Shown piece by piece: positions 27,322-36,964 of a stretch of DNA of 46,756 nucleotides. A program made the translations under genes and the position numbers. Position 1 is the stretch's first letter. Each line of letters begins with the position of its first letter. Where the stretch lies: the NCBI RefSeq assembly GCF_000253115.1, contig NC_014144.1, forward strand, positions 1 through 46,756, written 5' to 3'. The notes beneath the pieces were generated by a model. The model saw nothing but the letters and a program-made list of their open reading frames with translations, ran no database searches and was not told the origin of the DNA. The stretch is from Thiomonas arsenitoxydans (GTDB lineage Bacteria; Pseudomonadota; Gammaproteobacteria; Burkholderiales; Burkholderiaceae_C).

Positions 27322-29397
27322 TTACATCGCGCTCAATGTTTCCGCTGCAGTTTGCTCTCGGATTTGGGTGCGCTGCTCCTGTGCGTCTCGCTGGGGAAAT
27401 CGCACTTGCTGCGTCTTGACCGCATCGTAGTGCCCCCTTTCTATGCGTTGTGCCAAGGTATTGCGCATGACAGCCAGCGCCGATTTGCGCGCTTGTTCGT
27501 CATGCCCCTGATCCTTGAGCTTCGCGTTATAGGCTCCCAGTACGGCATACGGCCCGGCCAGCTTGGGATGCTCTTTGACCGCCACGGAGGCTTTGACCTT
27601 TTCCGAGGCGAATCGCGTAGCGGCCTCGCGGTTCACCCGCTCCATTTCATCCATCGCCACCTGCACCTTTTGCGCGGTTTCCTCGCGCCTGATGGCCGAT
27701 AGCTGTTCGGCTTTCAGGGCGGTGGCTTGGCCGTCTGCCCGCATGTCGCGTTCCAGTTCCTTGAATTCCGCTGCAACAACGTGGGTACGGATACCGTTGT
27801 TCAGGCTGGTCTGACCTATGGTGCGCGCTACATCCTCCTTGCTTTCGACCAGATGCGGCGCTTCCTTGGCGTCGGTGTTGAGGAATGCGCGCATGGCATC
27901 TTCGGCCTTGTCGAACACGCGGCGCTCATTGGCCTGCGCCGAGGCGGTACTGAGGGTGTAGATCGTGGCCGCTTCTGCCGCAGCTTCGGCAGTCTTGGCG
28001 CTGCTCTGGCGGGTCGTTTCGGGGGTTGCCTTTCTTTCCCCTGGCTTGTCCTGTTCGGCGGCTTCCTGGGCCTGTTTTATGGCCGTCTGTTCCGGGGTCT
28101 TATCCGCGACCGCATTCTCGATCTGCTCTTTTGTTTCTGTGGGCGATGCGGCTCTTTTGTGGGCAAGCTCGGCCTCATCGCGTTCGCTTGGTTCGTAGCC
28201 TGTGACCGTCATTCCGGCCAGGCTCGCTTTCATCCAGGCTTCGCGTCGAAATTCCTTGGTGCCCGTGACCTCAATCGCTTTCCACTCGCGCGCCTTTGCG
28301 ATGTCCACGGCAATCTGCGCCGTGCGCTCGGCGGGGTGTGCTCGGTTTGCGATGATGCGATTGCCGCGATCCTCGAAATAATGCTGGCCGCTATTGTTCT
28401 GGCTGCTGTAATACCGTTTTCCTGTTTTGAAATACTGTTTTTCAATATAGTCTGGAAGCAGGTTTTTTCTTTGGCTCTCCTGCTCCGGCGTGCGATTAAG
28501 AACGCTGTCCTCTTTATCAGCCTGATCGGCTTGCGAGGGCTTGGAGAAGCTGGCGCGCGGCGCTTTTGCCTTGCCGTCTGCGGCGAACTCGGCGATGGAT
28601 TCCCCGCGCGCGCCCAGCACCTCAATTTCAATCTTTTGCGCGCCCGTCGATTCCGGGCCTGCGGCTTGGGCGCTGGCCGTGGATGTCGGCCCGCTACCTG
28701 CTGCCGGGCCTGCGCTGCTGCTCGATGTCGCCATGTCAATTACTCCTGTGTGTGATGCTTGCTGAAAAAGACTTTGCCGGGTTGCTGGAAAATTCTGCTG
28801 GCGGCGCTCGCCCAAGTGCATGCCCCACGAAACCGCCCGAACGATGGTCATAGCCTCCACCAGTGTCAGCTTGGCCGTTGGGTCTGACTTCAAACGCTCA
28901 ACGGTGGACAAACCTTTTTGCGCATGTCCTGCGTGAGTTGGCGCGGGCGGCTTTTCGTGTTCGGCTATGAGCGCAAACACTTCCTCGGCCTGCTGTTCCA
29001 GCGTTTCGCCGCTGTAGTACTTGCGGACTTCTCCCCATAACGCGCCTAGTCCCGGATCATCCTGTGCGCGAATCAGTCCGTTGAGGATGGCCCGCTTTTC
29101 AGCTCGTTGGAATGTATTGATTCCATGATGGCCGATAACTTCATGCGCGAGGCTTCGTCGGAAATCGGCATCGTCCACCGCGTGGGCAAGGGCAACGCCA
29201 ACAACTCCTTTCTCGTCAGGATGCGTCCCTGGGAGATAGGTTGCTCTGGCGCTGTGGGCGGGGTGTTGCGGGTCTTGGAATCCATACGCATCTCCTATCG
29301 TGGTCGGGGCGGCAAAAAAATCGAGCGCGGCGGCGGATCGGTATTCGCTCTGAAATTCTCTCCAAAGCGATTCCGCGCGGGCTTGCGATATTTCCAT
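27322..29397 (-). CDS. LPD7 polyvalent protein with zincin-like motif
   Basis: A 691-residue multi-domain protein at the end of the transfer operon, 8 bp after virD4. The N-terminal part has SLAHEVIGHHG (residues 82-92), like the HExxGHxG zincin-type motif of polyvalent proteins. An LPD7 domain is at about 335-405 (HYFEDRGNRI...PAERTAQIAVDIAKAREWKAIEVTGTKEFRREAW). A long Glu/Lys/Ala-rich linker follows. The C-terminal domain from residue 609 (EHPKLAGPYAVLGAYNAKL...MRNTLAQRI...QQVRF) is shared with the Fic toxin. Such proteins are thought to travel with the DNA; this tail is a candidate export signal. It has no relaxase motif. Confidence 0.82.
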   Translation of the reverse strand: MEISQARAESLWREFQSEYRSAAALDFFAAPTTIGDAYGFQDPQHPAHSARATYLPGTHPDEKGVVGVALAHAVDDADFRRSLAHEVIGHHGINTFQRAEKRAILNGLIRAQDDPGLGALWGEVRKYYSGETLEQQAEEVFALIAEHEKPPAPTHAGHAQKGLSTVERLKSDPTAKLTLVEAMTIVRAVSWGMHLGERRQQNFPATRQSLFQQASHTGVIDMATSSSSAGPAAGSGPTSTASAQAAGPESTGAQKIEIEVLGARGESIAEFAADGKAKAPRASFSKPSQADQADKEDSVLNRTPEQESQRKNLLPDYIEKQYFKTGKRYYSSQNNSGQHYFEDRGNRIIANRAHPAERTAQIAVDIAKAREWKAIEVTGTKEFRREAWMKASLAGMTVTGYEPSERDEAELAHKRAASPTETKEQIENAVADKTPEQTAIKQAQEAAEQDKPGERKATPETTRQSSAKTAEAAAEAATIYTLSTASAQANERRVFDKAEDAMRAFLNTDAKEAPHLVESKEDVARTIGQTSLNNGIRTHVVAAEFKELERDMRADGQATALKAEQLSAIRREETAQKVQVAMDEMERVNREAATRFASEKVKASVAVKEHPKLAGPYAVLGAYNAKLKDQGHDEQARKSALAVMRNTLAQRIERGHYDAVKTQQVRFPQRDAQEQRTQIREQTAAETLSAM

Positions 29398-29404
29398 GTT
29401 GCGC

Positions 29405-31360
29405 CTAAGCGACCTGCATCACCATGTTCTGCGCCTGCAGATCGTGTGTGAACCGCTCAATGAAGTCCATCACGCCAGCTACATCGGTTCGCGCCACATA
29501 GTCTTGCAGATCGACCCCGAATTTTTCTAGCCCCGCGTCGAGGATGCTTTCAACCTCTTGCGGGTCAGGATCAGCAAAGAACACTTCCGGCGCGTAGCTG
29601 GTTGCCGCTTGATGTTCAACGGCCACCAGGCGCGGGATCGCGGGCGGTTTCGCATATTGCTCGCTACGCTCACGAAACAGCTTTTCCGCGTAGTAGCGAA
29701 TCTTGCGGCCATGAATCGGCGGGCAGTTCTCCACGATGATGATGTTGCGGCGCTCACCAATGTCGGCAATCTCCTGCGGCAAGAGCAGCGCACGGCGCTG
29801 CTCTTGCTCGGAGAGGCTGTGCTTGGCCTTCTCGAACAGATTGTTCGTGCGGGTTCGGTTCACGCCCGTCTCGGTGTTGTAGCCCAACCATTCCGACATA
29901 TCGCGCAGGATTTGGGTTTCGGTTCGCTTGGGTGCGTGCGCCACCTGCACGCCAAAGTTCGCCAGAAAGGTCGATGCCGCATCCTTGCCGTAAATCTCGG
30001 CGATTTGGGCCGGGCTTTGCAGGATCGCAACGATCCGCAGGCCGTAGCCTGCGACGAAGGCGATCCCTTTCGCCAGGCTCTCGATCTTGCCGATGGCCGC
30101 GAACTCATCGAGCAGCAGCATGCACTTGTATTTCAGGGCTGCATCGAATTGCGGCAGGGTCACGGTGTTGACATCGACGCACAACTGGAAGAACAGCAGC
30201 ATCAGCGAATGCAGACGGGCCAGATCGCGGGGAGCGCACACAAAATAAACCGACATGCGCTTGCGGCGCAGATCGCGCAAATCAAAGTCCGAGCGCGATG
30301 TGGCCGCATCAATCGACGGACTTTGCCAAAGCTCCAGCGCCGAGCGAAACCCTGTGATGATGCCTGCGCGGGTTTCCTTGGCGGCGATGTCGAGGTATGC
30401 GCCCAGCGAGCGCACGCAGGCGTCACTGAGCGGCTGGCGCGACTTGATGCGATCCTTGATGATCTTGTCAAACGTCGTGTAAGGGTCGCCGTCCATGCCT
30501 GAGCGCAGCACTGCGCCGATGCTCAAGGGCTGGCCGGATTCCATGAGGTACATCGCGATGCCGATGAACAGAAAGCGGGGGGTGCGTGTCCAGATCGGTT
30601 GCACGCCCGGCGTGTCCGGGAACAAGATGTTTGCAATGCGCTGTAAATCCTCAATCGCCTTGCCGGGTTCGCGCGACACCAGATCAAGCGGGTTCCAGCA
30701 GTGGCTTGTCCCATCTTCTGCGGCGGGATCGAACCGGAAACACGCTTGGCCGTGCGCTGCACGAAAGCCCGCCGTCGCGTTCCAGTTCTCGCGTTTCATG
30801 TCGAGCACCACGACCGAATCGCCCCAGGTCAACAAGTTTGGAATGACGACCGAAACCCCCTTGCCGGAGCGGGTCGGGGCGGCAACGAGCACATGCGAAT
30901 CGCCCGAGTAGTGCAGCAAGCGGCGACCAAATCGCCCCAGCAAAACGCCCTTGTGCTTGAGCAGGCCGGCCTTGTTGATGTCATTCAAGGTGGCGAATTT
31001 AGAAACCCCATGCAGCGGACGGCGGGGGCGCAGTTTGACGATCAACGCGGCCACGGCAACCAGCGGCACCAAACCGATCAGCGCGGCTATAGAAAGCTCG
31101 GATTGCACCGCGCGGACGTGGCCGTAGTAATAGGCGTATTCGACAAACACCCAGGGCGAGAGCAAGGACAGGGGTTGACGCACCAGCAGCAGCAGCACCG
31201 CGCCCGAAACCATTGCCCAGCCATAGAGCGCCACGCCGACACCGACGACGATAACGGCGGTGCGCCAGTGCTCCCCAATCGCGCGCAGGGTGTCGCCGAT
31301 GCTGCGCATTGACGCGGCGATACCGGAAGGCCCGGCGCGCATCCTCTCAGACGTTGACAT
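29405..31360 (-). CDS. virD4: VirD4/TraG coupling protein
   Basis: A 651-residue hexameric ATPase that brings the relaxosome and protein substrates to the secretion channel. N-terminal membrane helices are at about 33-62 and 90-110. Walker A is APTRSGKG (residues 161-168), followed by MLLLDEFAAIGK as Walker B. The ATG at 31360 is chosen because it overlaps the virB11 end by 14 bp and restores the normal length. Confidence 0.95.
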   Translation of the reverse strand: MSTSERMRAGPSGIAASMRSIGDTLRAIGEHWRTAVIVVGVGVALYGWAMVSGAVLLLLVRQPLSLLSPWVFVEYAYYYGHVRAVQSELSIAALIGLVPLVAVAALIVKLRPRRPLHGVSKFATLNDINKAGLLKHKGVLLGRFGRRLLHYSGDSHVLVAAPTRSGKGVSVVIPNLLTWGDSVVVLDMKRENWNATAGFRAAHGQACFRFDPAAEDGTSHCWNPLDLVSREPGKAIEDLQRIANILFPDTPGVQPIWTRTPRFLFIGIAMYLMESGQPLSIGAVLRSGMDGDPYTTFDKIIKDRIKSRQPLSDACVRSLGAYLDIAAKETRAGIITGFRSALELWQSPSIDAATSRSDFDLRDLRRKRMSVYFVCAPRDLARLHSLMLLFFQLCVDVNTVTLPQFDAALKYKCMLLLDEFAAIGKIESLAKGIAFVAGYGLRIVAILQSPAQIAEIYGKDAASTFLANFGVQVAHAPKRTETQILRDMSEWLGYNTETGVNRTRTNNLFEKAKHSLSEQEQRRALLLPQEIADIGERRNIIIVENCPPIHGRKIRYYAEKLFRERSEQYAKPPAIPRLVAVEHQAATSYAPEVFFADPDPQEVESILDAGLEKFGVDLQDYVARTDVAGVMDFIERFTHDLQAQNMVMQVA

Positions 31361-32381
31361 GGCGGCTTTCCGGGTCATAAAACACCTCAACCACTTTGCG
31401 GTTGTGCATGAAGATGACCACATCAATCGTGGCGAACAACCGCTTTTGAATGTAGTCGGCGGGCAGGTGCGCGCCGGTCGGAGAATCCTTGATGAAGGCC
31501 GTCATCTGCTCGAAGGATTCATACGCGCCGTTAGCGTGCAGCGAAGTGATCGACCCCGGATGTCCAGTGTTCACCGCCTTGACATATTCCCAGGCTTCAT
31601 CACCGCGCAGCTCGGCCAGCAAAATCCGGTCGGGCTTCATGCGCAGGCAGGACGCAAGCGCGTCTTTCGCTGACAACACGCTATGCGTTTCGACCTCCCG
31701 GCTGTAGAACAGATGCACATGGTTGGGATGGTTCGGCAGCGGCAGCTCGTGGACATCCTCCAGCGTAATCAGCCGCGCGGTCGGCTGGATGCGGTCAATC
31801 AAGCTCTTGGTGAGTGTGGTCTTGCCCGAACCTGTTTTGCCTGCGATGACGATGTTGCGCTTGCTAACCACCGCCAGGTGCAAAAACTCCCGGTAGCGGC
31901 GCTGGGCCAGCAGATCGAGCAATTCCCGCTCGAAGTCTTGCAGGGTGTCGCGCTTGACCACCACATCCGAAAAGGTGCCGTCATCCTCCAACTGCTCCAG
32001 GCTTCTGCTGATGCGCGAGGCTTTGCGGATTGTGATGCTCACTGCGCCGGGCTCGCAGCCGGGCGGAATCACCGCCTGCACCCGCTCACCGCTGGGCAGC
32101 GACGCCGAAAGAACCGGCCTGTCTTTCAAGCTCTTGCCGTTATAGCCCGCGATCAGATTCACCAGATGCTTGCACGCATCGAACGTCAACGCGGGCTGCG
32201 CGTGCCGCTCCCAGCCGCGCGTGCCTTCTGTCCAGATCGAGCCCGGTTGATTGATGCACACCTCATCCACCGCATCATCGGCCAAATACGCGCGAAACGG
32301 CGTCAGGAACTCATGCAGCATCGGCGCGTGCGCCGATGACGAACGCCTGAGTTCCACCACTTCATGCGGGCTAGTGTGCAT
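31347..32381 (-). CDS. virB11: VirB11 secretion ATPase
   Basis: A 344-residue hexameric traffic ATPase of the type IV secretion system. Walker A is GKTGSGKTT (about 181-189), the Asp box is [12 protein letters not shown], Walker B is [17 protein letters not shown] and the His box is [11 protein letters not shown]. The start at 32381 overlaps the virB10 stop; a longer form from 32411 is possible. Confidence 0.95.
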   Translation of the reverse strand: MHTSPHEVVELRRSSSAHAPMLHEFLTPFRAYLADDAVDEVCINQPGSIWTEGTRGWERHAQPALTFDACKHLVNLIAGYNGKSLKDRPVLSASLPSGERVQAVIPPGCEPGAVSITIRKASRISRSLEQLEDDGTFSDVVVKRDTLQDFERELLDLLAQRRYREFLHLAVVSKRNIVIAGKTGSGKTTLTKSLIDRIQPTARLITLEDVHELPLPNHPNHVHLFYSREVETHSVLSAKDALASCLRMKPDRILLAELRGDEAWEYVKAVNTGHPGSITSLHANGAYESFEQMTAFIKDSPTGAHLPADYIQKRLFATIDVVIFMHNRKVVEVFYDPESRHVNV

Positions 32382-33720
32382 CGCGGGTCTTGAGCTGATA
32401 GACATTTGCAAAACTTAGGTCACGGGCAACCATCACCTGAATATGCGCGCCCTGATTGATGCGGATTGTGGGCGGTATATCCACGGAGCTTTTGAGCATG
32501 CTCTTGACGACTTCCTGACCCGAGTTGACCGTGTTTGTGTAAGCGAACGTCGAGGCCGCTGCCGCGCCCGCGTTGTTGCTCGCCGTTTCGCGGTTCACCA
32601 GCGCCGCTGTCGTGTCGCTGATGAAGGACATCAAGATTGCTGCGCCGAACCGCTGCCAGAAATGGTTATCCACATAGCCGGTATTGCCCCCGCGGCCCAG
32701 GCGATCCGCGCCCGGCGAAGTGATGTTGATAACCACCCCCTCGGGGGTTTCGACGCGATCCCACAGCACGAACACCCGCGCCTGGCCCTGCTGCACGCCA
32801 GAACGGAACTCGCCCACGAGCTTTGAGCCCCGATCCAGCAAGATCACGTTGCCATTGTCTGAATACACATTGCGCGTGAGCGTGCAGGTTGTGAGGCTGG
32901 GCAAGGTGGTATCAATCGCGGTATCGAGCGCACATTCCAGCGAGGTTCCCTTTGTGATGATGAAATTCCGGTTCGGCAACACGCGCGCCGAAGCCAGAGC
33001 AAGGCGGGTCGGTTTGAGGTTGCCGCCCAGGCTATCCGGGTTGTTCGATTGCGGGCCGGGGGCGGGTGCTGCGCCGCTGCTGCCTGCACCCCCGACGCTC
33101 GCCTGATTGAACGAAGTCGGCGCAGGCATCGGAGCAACATAGGGCTGCGGCGCTGCCGCGTAAGCCGGACGCGCGGGCGCTTGTTGCGACGGCATGGCAT
33201 TCGCGCCCGGCTGCTGGCCGACCGCGTTCGTATCCTGACCCGACATCATCAGGGGATCAAACTGGCGGCGCTGCGCCAAAGTGATTTGAGGCGGGCCTTG
33301 ACGGTGATCGAACGCCCCGAGCCCGCCAGTGGCCGGGGCTGGCGGCTTGCTCAACAAAATGGGCGCTGCAGGTGTCGCCGATGCCGGTGCAGCCGGTGCG
33401 GGGGGAATCTGCAAAGGCGGCAAACCCATCGCCATTTCTTCCCCTTGCGCGCCTTTTTTCTTGGGCGCGGTCAGGAAGGCATTGATTTCATGCTTGAGGA
33501 AGAACACCCCCACAATGATGATGGCAAACACGACGCCGTAAGTGACCAATGTACCTTTGCTCGTGCGCCGCTTCGTGCTCGGGATTTCGCCAACGTCATC
33601 TTCTGGCCGGGTTGCGCCTGGGGCGTCAGCGGAGCCACGGAATTCCCGTGGGTCATACTCTGCTTCGGCAATTCGCGCACGCTCTTGCTGCTCTTTGATT
33701 TGGTCTTTGAGGTCACTCAT
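32371..33720 (-). CDS. virB10: VirB10 channel scaffold protein
   Basis: A 449-residue protein spanning both membranes. It has an acidic cytoplasmic N-terminus, one membrane helix (about 58-75, [19 protein letters not shown]), a proline/alanine-rich periplasmic linker, and the conserved C-terminal beta domain ([15 protein letters not shown]...[12 protein letters not shown]...[14 protein letters not shown]). The ATG at 33720 overlaps the virB9 stop. Confidence 0.95.
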   Translation of the reverse strand: MSDLKDQIKEQQERARIAEAEYDPREFRGSADAPGATRPEDDVGEIPSTKRRTSKGTLVTYGVVFAIIIVGVFFLKHEINAFLTAPKKKGAQGEEMAMGLPPLQIPPAPAAPASATPAAPILLSKPPAPATGGLGAFDHRQGPPQITLAQRRQFDPLMMSGQDTNAVGQQPGANAMPSQQAPARPAYAAAPQPYVAPMPAPTSFNQASVGGAGSSGAAPAPGPQSNNPDSLGGNLKPTRLALASARVLPNRNFIITKGTSLECALDTAIDTTLPSLTTCTLTRNVYSDNGNVILLDRGSKLVGEFRSGVQQGQARVFVLWDRVETPEGVVINITSPGADRLGRGGNTGYVDNHFWQRFGAAILMSFISDTTAALVNRETASNNAGAAAASTFAYTNTVNSGQEVVKSMLKSSVDIPPTIRINQGAHIQVMVARDLSFANVYQLKTRDAH

Positions 33721-34603
33721 CGTTGTTCCCCTTGACGATGACGCGCTGCACGGCGGGGCTGATGGTGCCCGTCTGCGGGACAGCGCCCGCTGTTGAATAG
33801 CCCCGGTTCTCGATGCACACGACCCGTTTGCCGAAACGCAGCACAAGCCGGTGCGCTAGGCGCTGAACCACCATCGTGTTGCCCTCCACGTTGGTATTGA
33901 GCAGAGATTCCCGGTCATCGCGGCTCAGGTCATAGACCGAGGGCATGGGCGAATGCGGGCCAAAGGTCAAGTAAGTGAACTGGCCGTTGTCATACGCCCG
34001 AATCGGGGTGATCGAGGCGTTGCCTGCGGCCCAATAATCCGTGTTCAGCACGCCCTTTTTGACGCCCTTGAGTTCGTCCTTGATCTTCTGCGCGTGGGCC
34101 TGCCGTTCCTTCTCGGCTTGGTCGCGCGCTGCCGATTGCGCTTGTGCCGCCAGAAGCGCGTTTTGCTCGCGTACCGTATCGTTCGGATAAAGGAAGGACA
34201 GGCTATAGATCAGATGCTTGTCGCGCCAGGCGCTCGTGCTGTTCGCGGGGAAGGGCAGCACGATCAATTCAAAGTTATAGCTACGCCGATTTGTGATGAT
34301 CGTCAGGTTCGTATCGGCATGCTGGGCGCGCGGCTTGAGGAACAGATTGTTTCCCCGTGCCACGATGTCCCAGGCGGCACTATCCCCGCAGGCGATGTCT
34401 TGCACCTGTTCGCCCTTATCCAATGCAATATGGGTCGAAACGCCATAGAACGTATGCAGCTCGGTCACGTTCATTTTCTGATACGGCACCACCCGCACGC
34501 GCGGATCTTCGTTGCCGAGAGGCGGCGTGATTGCGGCATGGGCTGCGCTGATGCCCAGCGCAATCAAACCCAACCCGGTCATAAGAGAGCGCAGATTTTT
34601 CAT
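33713..34603 (-). CDS. virB9: VirB9 outer-membrane complex protein
   Basis: A 296-residue secreted protein with a signal peptide cleaved after AHA (residue 23). The VirB9/CagX pattern is [29 protein letters not shown] near the N-terminus and [13 protein letters not shown] in the C-terminal lobe. It forms the outer-membrane core with VirB7 and VirB10. Coupled by overlap to virB8 and virB10. Confidence 0.95.
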   Translation of the reverse strand: MKNLRSLMTGLGLIALGISAAHAAITPPLGNEDPRVRVVPYQKMNVTELHTFYGVSTHIALDKGEQVQDIACGDSAAWDIVARGNNLFLKPRAQHADTNLTIITNRRSYNFELIVLPFPANSTSAWRDKHLIYSLSFLYPNDTVREQNALLAAQAQSAARDQAEKERQAHAQKIKDELKGVKKGVLNTDYWAAGNASITPIRAYDNGQFTYLTFGPHSPMPSVYDLSRDDRESLLNTNVEGNTMVVQRLAHRLVLRFGKRVVCIENRGYSTAGAVPQTGTISPAVQRVIVKGNNDE

Positions 34604-35400
34604 GGCCGTTCTCCCGAGGCTGCAACAGGAGGCGGGGGATAGATCGCCAACGGTGCCGCCTTCGTCGCAGGCTTCGCGTTCGTGTAGTCATCGAGCTGCA
34701 CGGGCGCACCCATGATGGCTGTGCTGTAGTGCGTCACCACGAAATCCAGCGGATTGATGAGACGCTGCGCATGCGTAAGTTTCCGGTTCTCATATTTGAA
34801 TTCGACCGTCGCGGTTTCTTGTTGTGTCGTCGGCGTCTGCTCTCCGGCCTTTTCAGAAAGGCGCTGAAACTGCACATAGGCCACATTCGGCTTGATGAAA
34901 TTCACGCTGATGATCTTGATATGGACATACCCTTTTTGTCCATACACGTTGAGCGGGCTTGTTGGATTCGCGGGGCTAAACCCGTTCATGTAATCGCGCG
35001 CCACAGCGGAATCACTCATCAATCCCACTTGTTCATACCGGGGGCTGGCAATGTCTCGGTCGTAGGATTCGCGCGCCGTCACATACGACTGCACGAAATA
35101 GCGGTTCATCGCTTCTGTGGGTGTCGCCGCCCGCGTGAGGGGTTGAGGGACATCCACCAGGCCGGTTGAGCTATCGACCCGGATCACATACGGCTGTACC
35201 GTCTTGAGCGGGGTAAGGCCCGCAACGGCCAGCGCCTCGATGCCCGCGATGAACAGCGCGGCACCTGCCACGATCCAGGCCGTGCGGCGGGACTTGAGCA
35301 AGGATTGCTCGCGGCTGGTTTCCCAGGACAAGGCTTCCCGCATGTAGGCCGATTCAAGCGCCTTATCGCTCGGCTCTTTGGGTTTTTTCGTGCCGATCAT
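34600..35400 (-). CDS. virB8: VirB8 inner-membrane assembly protein
   Basis: A 266-residue protein with one N-terminal membrane helix (about 39-60) and a periplasmic NTF2-like domain (RYFVQSYVTARESYDRDIA...YVHIKIISVNFIKPNVAYVQFQR...). It nucleates the secretion channel. The start at 35400 overlaps the stop of the small lipoprotein upstream (ATGA). A proline-rich tail ends the protein. Confidence 0.94.
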   Translation of the reverse strand: MIGTKKPKEPSDKALESAYMREALSWETSREQSLLKSRRTAWIVAGAALFIAGIEALAVAGLTPLKTVQPYVIRVDSSTGLVDVPQPLTRAATPTEAMNRYFVQSYVTARESYDRDIASPRYEQVGLMSDSAVARDYMNGFSPANPTSPLNVYGQKGYVHIKIISVNFIKPNVAYVQFQRLSEKAGEQTPTTQQETATVEFKYENRKLTHAQRLINPLDFVVTHYSTAIMGAPVQLDDYTNAKPATKAAPLAIYPPPPVAASGERP

Positions 35401-35546
35401 GGTGTGGCCCCCGAAGTGCTGGGCATCGGGGCCGAGGCCGCAGGCGGGTTGATCGGATGGAAGGGCTGACCCTTCCAACTTGGGGGCGCTTCGCTTGCGC
35501 ACCCGGCAAGGGCGACAAGCAGCAAGGCGGTGAGGATGGTTTTCAT
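35397..35546 (-). CDS. virB7: VirB7-like lipoprotein (49 aa)
   Basis: A 49-residue lipoprotein, MKTILTALLLVALAGCASEAP..., with a clear lipobox LAGC (Cys16) followed by a short proline-rich tail. The size, lipobox and position directly before virB8-virB9-virB10 are those of VirB7, which anchors VirB9 in the outer membrane. It lacks the second cysteine some VirB7 proteins use to link to VirB9. GAGAAG is the only weak ribosome binding site. Confidence 0.82.
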   Translation of the reverse strand: MKTILTALLLVALAGCASEAPPSWKGQPFHPINPPAASAPMPSTSGATP

Positions 35547-35582
35547 AGTGGGTTTTATCTTCTCGTTTAGGTTCTCAAAATC

Positions 35583-35596
35583 TTTAGCGTGCTAAA
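35583..35596. promoter_or_regulatory. KorB-like operator, site 6
   Basis: TTTAGCGTGCTAAA within ATCTTTAGCGTGCTAAAGAT, between virB6 and virB7. It may control an internal promoter for virB7-virB11. Confidence 0.78.
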
Positions 35597-35601
35597 GATG
35601 T

Positions 35602-36672
35602 TCACACTTTCTTGATGGTGTTCGGGTTGATCTTTGATGCAACGGCGCGAGCTGCTGCACCTAGTTTGCGTTCTGGATACAAGCCCGGTGCAAGGCGCGT
35701 CAAACGCCGCGTGTCCGCCTTAAACCGTGCCGCATTGCGGCGTGCCATGACAGTTCCCATCGCGCCGCGCTTGAGGAAGCTCGCCGTCGCGGCAAACATG
35801 CCCATCGTGGCGAGGGCTACGCCGCCAGAGAGGGCGGCGGCTTTGGTTTGGACTTGCATCAGGATCAGGGCGCCGACTAGGGAAATGATGACGATAGGTA
35901 AAGCCGTTGAAGTGAAATTCACAGAGCCCATTACGGCTGCATTCGCCTTAGTTGTATACGCATTCACCACATTAAGGATGATTCCCAGCACTGCGGCGGT
36001 AAGCATGACGACAAAGATATAATGAAATAGCATGCCTATCCACTTTTCAAAGAATGGCTTGCTTGCATCAAAAAAGAGTGCAATTATAAAGATAGGCCCA
36101 ATCGCCAACAGAACCGCTAATGCCACTAAAGAAAGTATATAAAGAAATGCGCCATAAAGCACCATGATAGATCCGACCACCAAAATCACAAAGGCAAATA
36201 TTTCTTCTCCAATATCTGGCACTCCTAATGTTGAATCTTTCCCCGCTTGTATTGTTTCCTTTTGATAGGCCATGTCCACTTGATCTTCCGCGTTGTCGAG
36301 AAAGTTCATTTCTGATGATGGAGTTGCGCTTGGCCCGCCTGAAATCAACGCCGCAGCATCGCCGGGTGCGTTGAAAACCCAACTCGATATTTGAGTTTGA
36401 TACGTTCCAACTGACATCGCAAAGCCCCAAATCAAGCTAATTTTTATGATGCGCTGCAAACCATCGCGCAGGGGCTCGTTGATGGTTCCGCGAATCATCA
36501 TCCAACCCCATAACGCGACATAAATCGCCAACAGCGTCGTTGCCGTGCCATTAAAGGAACCGATGATGCTGGCCGAGGTCGAAGAAACGTACCCCGATAG
36601 AACGCTATCGATTTTCGTGAAAAAATCGCTGTAAAACGTGTAATTGGGGCTTGTTACAACTGCCGTAGCCAT
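35602..36672 (-). CDS. virB6: VirB6 polytopic channel protein
   Basis: A 356-residue membrane protein with several helices: around 45-65, 82-100, a cluster from 160-230 and another at 250-280. VirB6/TrbL lines the inner-membrane path of the DNA. The region LLAIYVALWGWMMIRGTINEPLRDGLQRIIKISLIWG is typical of the family. Its coding DNA in the middle is AT-richer than its neighbours. Confidence 0.92.
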   Translation of the reverse strand: MATAVVTSPNYTFYSDFFTKIDSVLSGYVSSTSASIIGSFNGTATTLLAIYVALWGWMMIRGTINEPLRDGLQRIIKISLIWGFAMSVGTYQTQISSWVFNAPGDAAALISGGPSATPSSEMNFLDNAEDQVDMAYQKETIQAGKDSTLGVPDIGEEIFAFVILVVGSIMVLYGAFLYILSLVALAVLLAIGPIFIIALFFDASKPFFEKWIGMLFHYIFVVMLTAAVLGIILNVVNAYTTKANAAVMGSVNFTSTALPIVIISLVGALILMQVQTKAAALSGGVALATMGMFAATASFLKRGAMGTVMARRNAARFKADTRRLTRLAPGLYPERKLGAAARAVASKINPNTIKKV

Positions 36673-36689
36673 TCAGTTCACCTATTCCT

Positions 36690-36953
36690 TTACCATTTAA
36701 GCGGTTTTCCAACATTCGTGATGCTTTTCTGCACGAGAACACTCTGCACTGCTCCGCAAATAGGATCAGTGAAGGTTTCCGGCTTGCTGCAGTATTTCGC
36801 CTTGAATGCCTCTGGCGTCATGGCTTTGCCGTCAACCACCGGAGCCGAGGCACTTGCTATTTTCGGTACTCCGTTGGCATCGACATCGGGTTTAGAGCAA
36901 GCGCCCAAAATCAGCGCAGAAAGTACCGTAGATATTACATAAATATATTTCAT
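36690..36953 (-). CDS. Small lipoprotein between virB5 and virB6 (87 aa)
   Basis: An 87-residue lipoprotein with lipobox LGAC (Cys19 in ILGACSKPD) and a C-terminal part with MTPEAFKAKYCSKPETFTDPICGAVQ. In VirB-type plasmids this position often holds the entry exclusion lipoprotein EexN. The position suggests the same role, but the sequence is not a clear match. The ATG at 36953 is preceded by GGAGAT. Confidence 0.7.
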   Translation of the reverse strand: MKYIYVISTVLSALILGACSKPDVDANGVPKIASASAPVVDGKAMTPEAFKAKYCSKPETFTDPICGAVQSVLVQKSITNVGKPLKW

Positions 36954-36964
36954 TGTTATCTCCT

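Noticed and set aside
27322..29397. Calling this protein a relaxase
   Set aside because: It has LPD7 and a transfer-operon position but no HxDxxxPHxH-type histidine triad; that triad is in the 23402-24397 protein.
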